From Bacillus sp. ISL-45 (GTDB lineage: Bacteria > Bacillota > Bacilli > Bacillales > Cytobacillaceae), in NCBI RefSeq assembly GCF_018613195.1, contig NZ_JAGGQQ010000008.1:248001-312000 (forward strand): DNA of 64,000 bases. Direction: 5' to 3'. The translations under genes were made by a program, and so were the position numbers. This document shows, one piece after another, positions 36,983-45,984 of this stretch (position 1 is its first letter; each line of letters starts with the position of its first letter). Below the pieces are notes generated by a model. It worked only from the letters and a program-made list of their open reading frames with translations, searched no databases and was not told the origin of the DNA.

Positions 36983-37973
36983 ACCAGTGGTCGGAATAAC
37001 AATGGGTGACGCAGCAGGTGTCGGCCCGGAAATCATTTTAAAGACCCTTGCAAATGAAGAAATCTATAAGATCAGCAATCCTTTTGTCATCGGTGACAGC
37101 AAAATCCTTGAACGTGCCAAAAGCTTTGTCGGCAGTGAATTGGAAATCCAGTCTGTTACGGCGGATGGGTTAGGGGAGATTGAATATAAGCTTGGGACTG
37201 TTCATTGCCTTGACTTAAATCTTCTTCCTGCTGACCTGCCAGTCGGAGAGGTTTCTCCCGATGCTGGACACGCAGCTTTTGAATACTTGCGTACAGCAAT
37301 CGAGCTTGCCAATGAACAGAAAATCGATGCGATCTGTACGGCTCCTTTAAATAAAGAAGCGCTTCAGAAGGGTGGCCACAAATATCCTGGCCATACTGAA
37401 ATTCTTGCGGACCTTACCGGAACACAAGATTACTCGATGATGCTTTCTGCTCCTAACCTGCGCGTAATTCATGTTACGACGCATGTAGGAATCATCGATG
37501 CAGTTAAAATGATTAATCCAGAACGTGTATACCATGTCATCAAGCTTGCACATGATACATTGCGCAAAGCAGGAATTGAAGCTCCGAAAATCGCGGTTTG
37601 CGGTATCAATCCGCACGCTGGTGAAAATGGATTATTCGGTTATGGTGAAGAAGACGAGAAGGTCGTTCCAGGTGTAGAAAAAGCTCAGGAAGAAGGAATC
37701 GCTGCGGTTGGACCGCTTCCAGCTGATACACTATTTTTCCGTGCTGTTCGCGGAGACTTTGACATTGTCGTTGCTATGTACCATGACCAGGGCCATGGTC
37801 CGGTAAAGGTTTTAGGCTTGGATGCGGGCGTCAACATCACGGTTGGGTTGCCAATCATCCGCACAAGCGTCGATCACGGTACAGCATTTGATATCGCTGG
37901 TAAAGGCATTGCCGACGAAAAGAGCTTGATTGAGGCTATGAGACAGGCGGTTGAGCTTGCGCCTAAAAGATAG
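36969..37973 (+). CDS. pdxA2: PdxA2: 4-phospho-D-threonate/D-erythronate 3-dehydrogenase
   Basis: The 334-residue protein is of the PdxA family (ITMGDAAGVGPEIILK; metal ligands in YPGHTEIL, YHDQGHGPVK). It lies beside a DUF1537 kinase rather than in a pyridoxine gene context, which marks it as PdxA2. PdxA2 oxidises the 4-phosphate of D-threonate or D-erythronate, and the product decarboxylates to dihydroxyacetone phosphate. ATG 36969 is preferred over TTG 36960; the start lies inside the kinase gene. The operon ends with a terminator 40 bases downstream. Confidence 0.88.
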   Translation: MKQTKPVVGITMGDAAGVGPEIILKTLANEEIYKISNPFVIGDSKILERAKSFVGSELEIQSVTADGLGEIEYKLGTVHCLDLNLLPADLPVGEVSPDAGHAAFEYLRTAIELANEQKIDAICTAPLNKEALQKGGHKYPGHTEILADLTGTQDYSMMLSAPNLRVIHVTTHVGIIDAVKMINPERVYHVIKLAHDTLRKAGIEAPKIAVCGINPHAGENGLFGYGEEDEKVVPGVEKAQEEGIAAVGPLPADTLFFRAVRGDFDIVVAMYHDQGHGPVKVLGLDAGVNITVGLPIIRTSVDHGTAFDIAGKGIADEKSLIEAMRQAVELAPKR

Positions 37974-38012
37974 AGTGGCTTTTACTGATTAATTTTACGG
38001 ATAAAGTCTATT

Positions 38013-38046
38013 AAAGGTATTTCCTTAAGGGGAAATGCCTTTTTTA
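38013..38046 (+). terminator. Intrinsic terminator of the four-carbon acid-sugar operon
   Basis: AAAGGTATTTCC pairs with GGAAATGCCTTT around a short loop and is followed by a T-run. Confidence 0.8.
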
Positions 38047-38095
38047 GTAGGGTTTTAACAACATATTTCCATTTATTAGAGAAATTCTATACAAC

Positions 38096-38139
38096 CTTAG
38101 TCAATCGATTAGACAAACAGAAGAAACGATTGATAAGAT
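38096..38139 (+). promoter_or_regulatory. Degenerate XylR operator with promoter
   Basis: CTTAGTCAATC-N3-AGACAAACAG (38096-38120) keeps the layout of the XylR operator before xylA, with a degenerate left arm. TAGACA (38110) and TAAGAT (38134) form a promoter with an 18-base spacer. A hairpin AAAGTG-GCTA-CACTTT followed by T6 (38216-38238) lies in the long leader. Confidence 0.5.
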
Positions 38140-38298
38140 TAGGGTGAATTTACTTTTATCTTAGTAAATTTGCTTTTAAACTGGCAGACCGCATGGACTA
38201 GAGATGTTTGCCATTAAAGTGGCTACACTTTGTTTTTTACTATCTTTTTTTATAAGTATTAATCTAATTCTCAAGATTGCACTATGGGAGGAAAGCTA

Positions 38299-39288
38299 AT
38301 GAGGAAAATTATATGGGGTATTTTAAGTACCGCGAACATTGCTCAAACACAGGTCATTCCTGCGATTCAAAGGTCGGCTTTTGCAGAGGTTGAAGCGATT
38401 GCCAGTTCTAGCGGCAAAGCGGCGGAGGTGGCCGCGAAGCTGAATATTCCAAGAGTATATGATACATACGAAGAGCTTTTGCTTGATCCGAATATCGATG
38501 CTGTTTATATTCCTCTGCCTAACAGCCTCCACCGCAAATGGGTTCTCGAAGCAGCTAAACACGGAAAGCACATTCTATGTGAAAAGCCTGCGGCGTTAAC
38601 AGCCGAAGAAATGGTTGAGATGGACAGGTACTGTAAGGAACAGGGTGTCTTATTCATGGAAGCCTTTATGTATCAATTTCATCCTCAACATGAGCGTGTC
38701 AAGGAGATCATCGCCTCTGGAGAAATTGGCGAGGTAAAACTGATGCGAAGCAGCTTCTCTTTTTTCATGGAAGACCGTGACAAGAACATCCGCATGGATA
38801 AAAGCTTGGGCGGGGGAAGTATTTATGATGTTGGCTGCTATTGCATCCATAGCTTGCGGTTTATTTTAGGAGCTGAACCTGTGAAAGTCCATGTACATGC
38901 TAAACTCGATTCAGAGTCAGGTGTAGATGTTTCAGCTGTGGCTTGTCTGGAATTCGACCAGGGTATTCAGGGTGTTTTTGATTGCAGTTTTGAAGCAACC
39001 TTCAGACAGGAGTATGAGGTAGTGGGCACTAAGGGGAGGATTCTGGTACCCAGAGCTTTCCGTCCGGATGTATGTGGGGATGTTGGGCTGGTAACGGTTG
39101 AATCTAATGGCCAGCAACGAACCGAGCAGGTGGAAGGCGATATCTATTTACTTGAAGTAGATCATCTTTCCGAAGCGATTCTTGAAAAGAAACCCCTAAG
39201 CTATCCAGCAGAAAAGACCATCGCAAATATGCGTGTCATTGATGCCTGCTATTCATCTTTAGAAAAGAAAGAAGAAGTTACTATATAA
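38299..39288 (+). CDS. Gfo/Idh/MocA-family oxidoreductase
   Basis: The 329-residue protein has the N-terminal NAD(P) domain (WGILSTANIAQ, then HILCEKPAALTAEE with the conserved EKP motif) and a C-terminal GFO_IDH_MocA domain (GGGSIYDVGCYCIH). Family members oxidise sugars or polyols; the closest-looking group is the D-xylose/dihydrodiol dehydrogenases. Its position in the xylose locus behind an operator-like site suggests that it acts on xylose or a related pentose. ATG 38299 follows GGGAGGAAAGC; the ATG at 38284 precedes this site and is rejected. A 5' leader of about 150 bases carries a terminator-like hairpin. Confidence 0.85.
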   Translation: MRKIIWGILSTANIAQTQVIPAIQRSAFAEVEAIASSSGKAAEVAAKLNIPRVYDTYEELLLDPNIDAVYIPLPNSLHRKWVLEAAKHGKHILCEKPAALTAEEMVEMDRYCKEQGVLFMEAFMYQFHPQHERVKEIIASGEIGEVKLMRSSFSFFMEDRDKNIRMDKSLGGGSIYDVGCYCIHSLRFILGAEPVKVHVHAKLDSESGVDVSAVACLEFDQGIQGVFDCSFEATFRQEYEVVGTKGRILVPRAFRPDVCGDVGLVTVESNGQQRTEQVEGDIYLLEVDHLSEAILEKKPLSYPAEKTIANMRVIDACYSSLEKKEEVTI

Positions 39289-39353
39289 GCAGCCAAAATC
39301 AGAAAGTTACTAGAAACAAGAAAATCCGTCCTTTTTTTGTCTCCGCAAGAAAA

Positions 39354-39397
39354 GTTAGTTTAATCGGTATACAAAGTAGATAGGCTTCGTTTATAAT
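39354..39397 (+). promoter_or_regulatory. XylR operator and promoter of the GH43 gene
   Basis: GTTAGTTTAATCGG-TATACAAAGTAGA (39354-39380) is a partly symmetric XylR operator. TATACA (39368) and TATAAT (39392-39397) form a promoter with an 18-base spacer, so the operator covers the -35 region. Confidence 0.6.
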
Positions 39398-39434
39398 TTG
39401 AATAGATCTTAATATGAACATGGAGGTTATCAGT

Positions 39435-40418
39435 GTGAAAAATTCTAAGCAGAATGAACCTTTAGTTACGCATATTTTTACGGCAGATCCTTCCGCGCAT
39501 GTTTTTGAAGGGAAGCTTTATATTTATCCTTCACATGATCTTGATCATGATGAGCCTTCTAATGATAATGGGGACCAGTATAAAATGGAGGATTACCACG
39601 TCCTTTCCATGGAAAATGCCGATGCTCCATGTATTGACCATGGGGAAGTGCTTCATCTAAAAGATATCCCTTGGGCAAGCAAGCAGCTATGGGCTCCAGA
39701 TGCTGCTTATAAAAACAATACGTATTATTTATTTTTCCCGGCGCGGGACCAAGAGGGGATTTTCAGAATTGGTGTGGCAACAAGCCAAAGTCCTGCAGGG
39801 CCTTTCAAACCGGAGCCAAATTATATTCCTGGCAGCTTTAGCATTGACCCGGCAGTGTTAGTGGATGAGGATGACAGAGCTTATGTTTATTTTGGCGGCC
39901 TCTGGGGAGGACAGCTGGAAAAGTGGCAGACAGGCACGTTCATACCTGATGCTGAAGGCCCAGCACCGACGGAACCTGCATTAGGGCCAATCGTTGCTGA
40001 ATTAACCGATGATATGCTGAATTTCAAAGTTGAACCACAGGAAATCTCCATCGTCGATGAAGAGGGCAATCCGATTCTAGCAGGTGATGAGGACCGCAGA
40101 TATTTTGAGGGGCCATGGGTTCATAAGTACAATGGTCTTTACTATCTTTCTTATTCTACCGGCACGACTCATAAAATTGTTTATGCTGTCAGCGAGAATC
40201 CGCAGGGGCCATTTGTATATAAAGACACGATTCTTACACCTGTCAGCGGCTGGACAACCCACCATTCGATTGTTGAATTCAAAGATAAGTGGTATTTGTT
40301 CTATCATGACTGCTCGATGTCTGGCGGCGTGAACCACAAACGTTCTGTGAAATTCACCGAACTAAAATATAATGAAGATGGAACGATCCAAACAATCGAT
40401 CCTTATGCTGATCGATAA
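39435..40418 (+). CDS. Intracellular GH43 beta-xylosidase/arabinofuranosidase
   Basis: The 327-residue five-bladed beta-propeller enzyme has no signal peptide. The general base is in FTADPSAHVF (Asp18), the pKa-modulating Asp in SIDPAVLVD and the acid Glu in YFEGPWVHK, the usual GH43 triad. It would split imported xylo-oligosaccharides or arabinose-substituted ones in the cytoplasm. The start is GTG 39435, eight bases after GGAGG; the ATG at 39414 lies before this site. It is preceded by a XylR operator and followed by a strong terminator shared with xylR. Confidence 0.88.
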   Translation: MKNSKQNEPLVTHIFTADPSAHVFEGKLYIYPSHDLDHDEPSNDNGDQYKMEDYHVLSMENADAPCIDHGEVLHLKDIPWASKQLWAPDAAYKNNTYYLFFPARDQEGIFRIGVATSQSPAGPFKPEPNYIPGSFSIDPAVLVDEDDRAYVYFGGLWGGQLEKWQTGTFIPDAEGPAPTEPALGPIVAELTDDMLNFKVEPQEISIVDEEGNPILAGDEDRRYFEGPWVHKYNGLYYLSYSTGTTHKIVYAVSENPQGPFVYKDTILTPVSGWTTHHSIVEFKDKWYLFYHDCSMSGGVNHKRSVKFTELKYNEDGTIQTIDPYADR

Positions 40419-40431
40419 AATTTACAGAGAA

Positions 40432-40466
40432 AAAACCCGATTCAAAGCTGAATCGGGTTTTCTCTA
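40432..40466. terminator. Bidirectional terminator between GH43 and xylR
   Basis: AAAACCCGATTCA and TGAATCGGGTTTT form a perfect 13-base stem with a four-base loop. Confidence 0.92.
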
Positions 40467-41618
40467 TTCTTCTCCTGCTTTTATAAAATGGTCAACGACA
40501 AAAGCGGAAACACCCAGAGCAGTTGAATATTTTCCAAGCTTTGAGAACTCCAGTTGCATCTCCTTTTGGTGGTAGGCAAGTGTATGATTCTCAATCGTTG
40601 TTAGGATTGGCTCCTCAATCCATTCTCTTAACAGAGCTAAACGGTTTCCGATGATCACCTGGTCAGGATTGAAGGTATTGATGATGTTATTGATCCCGAA
40701 CCCTAAGTACTGTCCAATCTTTTCAAAAAGCTCGATTGCGGATTTTTCTCCATTTTTAGCATGCTCGATCAAGGACTCCAATGAGTCAATATTCTCTCCG
40801 GCCATTTCCAGGAGGGCATTTTCAGAGGCGTAGGCTTCCCAGCACCCTCTGCTGCCGCAGTTACAGCGTTTGCCGTTCAATTCTATAATCATATGGCCCA
40901 TTTCACCTGAAAATCCACTTTTCCCCTGGTACAGCTCTTTGTTTAAAATAATTCCGACACCAATCCCGATTCCCGCACTGACATAAAGGATGTTTTGATA
41001 GTCCTGGCCTGCGCCAAATTGCTGCTCGCCGACAGCTCCGGCATTTGCTTCATTTTCGATGATGATAGACACGTTAAAGATTCTTTCCAGGTCCTCTTTT
41101 AATTGGATATTTGTCCATCCTAAATTTGGAGCTAGCAGGACGGATCCCTCTTTGTTCACAATTCCAGGGACACCTACTCCAATTCCGACAATGCCATATC
41201 TGCTGTTAGGCATCTCATCCATCAGGGATTGGATCATTGTTTGGACAGTGCTGATAATGGAAGAATAGGAGGTCCGGTTTACATTTTGGCTTTTCTCAAC
41301 GATAATCTTTCCTTTTAAATCTGTTAACACTGCGAGGACATAGTTGACGCCGATATCAACACCGATCGCATAGCCAGTATTCCTGTTGAAATGGAGGATG
41401 ACCGGCCGCCTGCCGCCGCTTGAGATCCCCGGGCCGGATTCGTAAATCAGTTCATCCTCTAATAATTCAGTGACTAAAGAAGAAACGGTGGTCTTATTCA
41501 AGCCTGTTACATTGGCGATGTCTGCTCTGGAAATCGTCTCTTTTTCAATAATCAAACTCAGGACAAGTGCTTTATTATTTTTTTTTACAACATGCTGATT
41601 CCACGTTAAGATTCCCAC
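40464..41618 (-). CDS. xylR: ROK-family xylose repressor XylR
   Basis: The 384-residue protein has an N-terminal winged helix-turn-helix (ISRADIANVTGLNKTTVSSL), then a ROK sugar-kinase-like domain with the NEANAGAVGEQ and GEMGHM motifs and the zinc-binding CNCGSRGCWEAY. It should bind the palindromic operators found around this locus and release them on xylose binding. GTG 41618 follows AAGGAG. It is divergent from xylA, and operators occur both near its own start and at the xylA promoter, which indicates autoregulation. Confidence 0.93.
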   Translation of the reverse strand: MGILTWNQHVVKKNNKALVLSLIIEKETISRADIANVTGLNKTTVSSLVTELLEDELIYESGPGISSGGRRPVILHFNRNTGYAIGVDIGVNYVLAVLTDLKGKIIVEKSQNVNRTSYSSIISTVQTMIQSLMDEMPNSRYGIVGIGVGVPGIVNKEGSVLLAPNLGWTNIQLKEDLERIFNVSIIIENEANAGAVGEQQFGAGQDYQNILYVSAGIGIGVGIILNKELYQGKSGFSGEMGHMIIELNGKRCNCGSRGCWEAYASENALLEMAGENIDSLESLIEHAKNGEKSAIELFEKIGQYLGFGINNIINTFNPDQVIIGNRLALLREWIEEPILTTIENHTLAYHQKEMQLEFSKLGKYSTALGVSAFVVDHFIKAGEE

Positions 41619-41663
41619 TGATTTATAGCTCCTTATTTAATAGTAATTTTATTTTACCACAAT

Positions 41664-41690
41664 CTTAGTTTGCCAAGCATACAAACTTCG
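41664..41690 (-). promoter_or_regulatory. XylR operator upstream of xylR
   Basis: CTTAGTTTGCC-N6-ACAAACTTCG has the same symmetric layout as the operator at xylA, with one degenerate end. It lies about 45 bases upstream of the xylR start and suggests autoregulation. Confidence 0.65.
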
Positions 41691-41806
41691 GAGGATAGGT
41701 TAGAAATCGTAGATAGTGGAACTTATATTTAACTGCGAGTTCTAGGTTAGTAAAAGAAAACTGAAGGGATTTATCTGTATTATATCTAAATCTTTCTTCA
41801 TACAAT

Positions 41807-41849
41807 CTTAGTTTATCAGATAGACAAACTAAGATTTTAGTGCTATAAT
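41807..41849 (+). promoter_or_regulatory. XylR operator overlapping the xylA promoter
   Basis: CTTAGTTT-N11-AAACTAAG (41807-41833) is perfectly symmetric. The promoter TAGACA (41821-41826), 17 bases, TATAAT (41844-41849) is near consensus and its -35 lies inside the operator, so XylR binding would block polymerase. Confidence 0.88.
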
Positions 41850-41891
41850 TTGATTTGTAACAGGAAAAAAGATATTTTATATAACAAAATT

Positions 41892-41906
41892 TTGTAAGCA
41901 TTTACA
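41892..41906 (+). promoter_or_regulatory. cre-like CcpA site in the xylA leader
   Basis: TTGTAAGCATTTACA matches the cre consensus except for A in place of the central G, and is nearly palindromic. It lies about 36-40 bases downstream of the expected transcription start, where carbon catabolite repression of xyl operons usually acts. Confidence 0.6.
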
Positions 41907-41945
41907 TGAATGAGTTCTAAACAAAATTCAGGGAGGAATTACGGC

Positions 41946-43262
41946 ATGGCTTATTTTGAATCAGTGAACAAAATCCAATTTGAAGGTCCACGCTCCAACA
42001 ATCCTTTTGCATTTAAATATTATAATCCGGAAGAAAAAATCAATGGAAAAACAATGGAGGAACTTCTTCGTTTTTCTGTAGCCTACTGGCATACATTCAC
42101 GGCTGATGGCACAGATCCATTTGGTGTTGGGACGGCAATCCGTTCTTGGGACCGTTTCGATGGCATGGATCTGGCAAAAGCACGAGTTGAGGCTGCATTT
42201 GAACTTTTTGAAAAATTGAATGTGCCGTTCTTCGCTTTTCACGATGTGGACATTGCTCCTGAGGGCAGCACTTTAAAAGAAACAAACGAAAACCAGGACG
42301 CAATTGTTTCCATGATTAAAGATTACATGAAAACAAGCAAGACGAAATTGCTCTGGAACACGGCTAACATGTTCACGAATCCAAGATATACGCATGGTGC
42401 CGCGACTTCTCCAAATGCTGATGTTTTTGCATACTCTGCAGCAAAGGTGAAAAAAGGCCTTGAAGTAGCGAAAGAACTTGGTGCACAAAACTATGTATTC
42501 TGGGGCGGCCGTGAAGGCTATGAAACACTTCTTAATACAGATATGAAGCTTGAGCAGGACAACCTGGCACGTTTCTTCCATATGGCAGTCGATTATGCAA
42601 AAGAGATCGGCTTGAATGTACCATTCCTGATTGAGCCAAAACCAAAAGAGCCTACTAAACACCAATACGACTTTGATGTTGCTACTGGTCTAGGATTTTT
42701 GCAAAAATACGATCTGACAGACTACTTCAAATTCAATATTGAAGCGAATCACGCTACACTTGCCGGCCACACTTTTGAGCACGAACTAAGAACGGCACGC
42801 ATTAACGGAATGCTAGGTTCAGTAGATGCGAACCAGGGAGATACACTGCTAGGCTGGGATACAGATGAATTCCCAACAGATTTGTATACTAATACACTGG
42901 CAATGTATGAAATCCTGAAAAATGGCGGCTTGGGAAGCGGCGGCTTGAACTTCGATGCTAAAGTAAGAAGAGGTTCTTTCGAGCCGGAAGATCTTTTCCA
43001 CGCACACATTGCAGGGATGGATGCATTTGCAATCGGCCTGAAAGTAGCAAACAAATTAATTGAAGATAAGGTTCTTGATAGCTTCATTGAAGAACGCTAC
43101 AGCAGCTATACAACAGGAATCGGCTTAAAAATTGCAGAAGGTAAAACAAACTTCCGTGAACTTGAAGAATACGCTCATCAGTTAACCGAAATTAAAAATC
43201 AGTCTGGCAGAACAGAACGCTTAAAAGCAGTAATCAATCAATACCTTCTGGAAACACTTTAA
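41946..43262 (+). CDS. xylA: Xylose isomerase
   Basis: The 438-residue protein is a typical class II xylose isomerase, with [16 protein letters not shown] and [16 protein letters not shown] motifs that carry metal-binding and catalytic residues (Glu and His). It converts D-xylose to D-xylulose. The start is ATG 41946 after GGGAGGAATTACGGC; the ORF extends upstream, but without a ribosome binding site. It is the first gene of xylA-xylB-galM-AKR and is controlled by the XylR operator and cre-like site upstream. Confidence 0.96.
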   Translation: MAYFESVNKIQFEGPRSNNPFAFKYYNPEEKINGKTMEELLRFSVAYWHTFTADGTDPFGVGTAIRSWDRFDGMDLAKARVEAAFELFEKLNVPFFAFHDVDIAPEGSTLKETNENQDAIVSMIKDYMKTSKTKLLWNTANMFTNPRYTHGAATSPNADVFAYSAAKVKKGLEVAKELGAQNYVFWGGREGYETLLNTDMKLEQDNLARFFHMAVDYAKEIGLNVPFLIEPKPKEPTKHQYDFDVATGLGFLQKYDLTDYFKFNIEANHATLAGHTFEHELRTARINGMLGSVDANQGDTLLGWDTDEFPTDLYTNTLAMYEILKNGGLGSGGLNFDAKVRRGSFEPEDLFHAHIAGMDAFAIGLKVANKLIEDKVLDSFIEERYSSYTTGIGLKIAEGKTNFRELEEYAHQLTEIKNQSGRTERLKAVINQYLLETL

Positions 43263-43293
43263 TTCGTAAAAGTATAATTCAAACATAAGCATT

Positions 43294-43358
43294 GGGGTTG
43301 TCTAAATAACGAAGGTGGTAAATCCTCACAGTGAGGACCAGCCCTGTTAGACAGCCCC
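43294..43358 (+). repeat. 65-base nested inverted-repeat element between xylA and xylB
   Basis: GGGGTTGTCTAA (43294-43305) pairs with TTAGACAGCCCC (43347-43358) as a 12-base stem with one G-U pair. Inside, GGTGGT pairs with ACCAGCC (one bulge) and CCTCA with TGAGG. This could be a small inserted element or an RNA structure that tunes xylA versus xylB expression. No T-run follows, so it is not a standard terminator. Confidence 0.7.
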
Positions 43359-43383
43359 ATTTCTATAGAATAGGAGGATCTCG

Positions 43384-44883
43384 ATGAAATACGTCATCGG
43401 AGTGGACCTGGGCACAAGTGCCGTTAAAATACTGCTGGTCAATCAAAATGGAGAAGTATATAAGGAAGTTTCTAAATCCTATCCGCTTATCATTGAAAAG
43501 TCTGGTTATAGCGAACAGAACCCTGAGGAATGGGTAGAAAAAACCACTGAGGGCCTTGCTGAACTATTAGAGCAATTTGATGGAGATGCCGCTGAAATTG
43601 AAGGCATCAGCTTTTCCGGGCAAATGCACGGGCTTGTTTTATTGGACGAAAACCATCAGGTGTTACGGAATACGATTTTATGGAATGATACAAGAACAAC
43701 GCAGCAATGTGAGGAGATTTACACTGTTGTGGGCAAGGAGAGGCTTTTAGAGGTAACGAAGAACCCTGCATTGGAAGGATTCACCTTGCCAAAGATCCTC
43801 TGGGTAAAAGAAAATGAACCGCAACTATTTGAACGTGCCAGCACTTTTTTGCTGCCTAAGGACTATTTGCGCTTTCGTATGACCGGGGAGATTCAGATGG
43901 AATACTCGGATGCTGCCGGGACTTTGTTGTTGAATGTGGCTGAGCGTCAATGGAGCCAGGAAATCCTCGATGCATTTGGTCTTTCTCCTGATTTCTGTCC
44001 TCCGTTGGTGGAATCCCATGAATTCGTTGGCAGTCTTTCACCTGAATTTTCGAAGGCAACCGGATTAATGGAAGGAACAAAAGTATTTGCTGGCGGTGCA
44101 GATAATGCATGCGGCGCGATTGGCTCCGGGATTTTATCGGAAGGAAAAAGCTTATGCAGTATCGGGACCTCAGGTGTTATTCTATCTTATGAAGCAAGAA
44201 ATGACCTCGATTTTGCAGGTAAGGTTCATTATTTCAACCATGGGGAAGAGAATGCTTATTACACAATGGGCGTGACGCTGGCAGCCGGTTACAGCTTAAG
44301 CTGGTTCAAGGATACCTTTGCAAAACAGGAAGCTTTTGACCAGTTCTTAGAGGGAGTGAATGAAGTACCATCAGGCAGCAATGGCCTGTTATTTACTCCT
44401 TATATCGTCGGGGAGAGAACGCCGCATGCTGATTCAGCCATTCGCGGCAGCTTTATTGGCATTGATGCTTCACATGAGCGAAAGCACTTTGCACGCGCGG
44501 TGCTTGAGGGAATCACCTTCTCATTGAATGAATCGATTGAGATTTTCAGAAGCAGCAGAAAGACGATTGATTCCATCATCTCCATCGGCGGCGGAGCTAA
44601 AAACGAAACATGGCTGCAAATGCAGGCCGATATTTTCAATGCGAAAATTGAAAAGCTGGCAAGTGAACAGGGACCTGGAATGGGAGCGGCCATGCTCGCT
44701 GCATATGGCTGCGGCTGGTTTTCATCATTGAAGGATTGCGCAAAAGCATTCATTCAAGTCTCTAAAACCTACGAGCCAATTCCAGAAAATGTTGAACAAT
44801 ATAAGAAGTTCTTTTCGATTTATCAGGATGTATACACACAGACCAAGACGCTCAATGAACAGTTAAAAGAATTCAGGAGATAA
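43384..44883 (+). CDS. xylB: Xylulokinase
   Basis: The 499-residue FGGY-family kinase has the N-terminal phosphate motif GVDLGTSAVKILLVN, the GQMHGLVLLD substrate segment and GGADNACGAIGSG in the second ATPase domain. It phosphorylates D-xylulose to xylulose 5-phosphate for the pentose phosphate pathway. ATG 43384 follows TAGGAGGATC. It is 121 bases behind xylA, separated by a structured element, and in one transcription unit with it. Confidence 0.95.
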   Translation: MKYVIGVDLGTSAVKILLVNQNGEVYKEVSKSYPLIIEKSGYSEQNPEEWVEKTTEGLAELLEQFDGDAAEIEGISFSGQMHGLVLLDENHQVLRNTILWNDTRTTQQCEEIYTVVGKERLLEVTKNPALEGFTLPKILWVKENEPQLFERASTFLLPKDYLRFRMTGEIQMEYSDAAGTLLLNVAERQWSQEILDAFGLSPDFCPPLVESHEFVGSLSPEFSKATGLMEGTKVFAGGADNACGAIGSGILSEGKSLCSIGTSGVILSYEARNDLDFAGKVHYFNHGEENAYYTMGVTLAAGYSLSWFKDTFAKQEAFDQFLEGVNEVPSGSNGLLFTPYIVGERTPHADSAIRGSFIGIDASHERKHFARAVLEGITFSLNESIEIFRSSRKTIDSIISIGGGAKNETWLQMQADIFNAKIEKLASEQGPGMGAAMLAAYGCGWFSSLKDCAKAFIQVSKTYEPIPENVEQYKKFFSIYQDVYTQTKTLNEQLKEFRR

Positions 44884-44889
44884 AATTTG

Positions 44890-44915
44890 AATCCCCACTT
44901 AATGTGGGGCTTTCT
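44890..44915 (+). terminator. Terminator-like hairpin between xylB and galM
   Basis: CCCCAC and GTGGGG form a six-base stem with a five-base loop, followed by CTTTCTTTT. As it lies inside the operon it may reduce expression of the last two genes rather than end transcription. Confidence 0.6.
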
Positions 44916-44937
44916 TTTAAAAGAGTGGAGGATCTGC

Positions 44938-45972
44938 ATGGAAGTTTTGAAAGAAAAATTCGGACAGATTGGCAGCCAGCCTGTGCATTCCTTTACTTTG
45001 AGAAATGACCATGGCATGGAAGTGACCGCCATTAATTATGGCTGTATTATCACGAAAATGATTGTTCCCGATCGAGATGGGAAATTTGAGAATATTGCTC
45101 TCGGCCATGACACACTTGATGAGTATTTGAACGACCCTTACTTCCTCGGTGCTGTTGTCGGGAGGGTGGCAGGACGCCTCAAAGGCGGCAGTTTTGAACT
45201 GGATGATAAGAGTTTAACTCTGGCCCAAAACGATAACACTAACCATCTCCATGGCGGATTGAAGGGCTTTGACAAGGTGGTATGGGATGCAAAGGTCATT
45301 GACGACGGTGTTCTGTTCTCCTATTTAAGCAGGGACGGAGAGGAAGGCTATCCTGGAGATCTGTACATAGAAGTAACTTACAGACTGAAAAACGACAATG
45401 AATTATCGATCCAGTACCGGGCGCAAACGGATCAAAAAACGCTGCTTACTGTTACCAACCACTCTTATTTTAACTTAAGCGGCAATTTGAAACGGGATGT
45501 TTTGAATCATTCCTTGCATTTAAAAAGTTCCCGTTTTCTTGAGCTGGATGATGAATTCCTGCCGACCGGCAGTATTTTGAATGTCAAAGATACACCCTTT
45601 GATTTTACAAACGGTGGTACTGTAAAAGCGGGAGCTGAATCGGATCACCCCCAAAATGTTCTCGTAGGAAATGGATATGATCATCCATTTCTATTAGATG
45701 ATAACCATGATAATGAAATTGTTCTGAAGGACTCTGAAAGCGGGCGTACCCTGACGGTTGAAACAGACGAACCTGCTGTTGTCGTATACTCGGGGAATTC
45801 TCTAAAAGCGGAAGGGAACTTCAGAGGTGTACCTTCCAGAAAGTATTTGGGAATCTGTCTGGAAACACAAACCTTTCCTGATAGCATCCATCACCCACAT
45901 TTTCCATCGATGGTTCTGGACAAAGGGGAGATGTACTCGTCTATCACGAAGTATAAATTTGGATTGGAATAA
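44938..45972 (+). CDS. galM: Aldose 1-epimerase
   Basis: The 344-residue protein has the GalM fold motifs LGAVVGRVAGRL, NHLHGGLKGFD with catalytic His, NHSYFNLSGN with the second His and the C-terminal LCLETQ-type glutamate (GICLETQTFPDS). It interconverts alpha and beta anomers of aldoses, here probably xylose, to supply XylA. ATG 44938 follows GGAGGATCTGC; the longer frame from 44887 runs through the hairpin and is rejected. Confidence 0.92.
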   Translation: MEVLKEKFGQIGSQPVHSFTLRNDHGMEVTAINYGCIITKMIVPDRDGKFENIALGHDTLDEYLNDPYFLGAVVGRVAGRLKGGSFELDDKSLTLAQNDNTNHLHGGLKGFDKVVWDAKVIDDGVLFSYLSRDGEEGYPGDLYIEVTYRLKNDNELSIQYRAQTDQKTLLTVTNHSYFNLSGNLKRDVLNHSLHLKSSRFLELDDEFLPTGSILNVKDTPFDFTNGGTVKAGAESDHPQNVLVGNGYDHPFLLDDNHDNEIVLKDSESGRTLTVETDEPAVVVYSGNSLKAEGNFRGVPSRKYLGICLETQTFPDSIHHPHFPSMVLDKGEMYSSITKYKFGLE

Positions 45973-45984
45973 GGAGATGATGAA

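Noticed and set aside
44890-44915. End of the xyl operon at the xylB-galM hairpin
   Set aside because: galM and the reductase follow closely on the same strand without a visible promoter, so the hairpin is more likely an attenuator.
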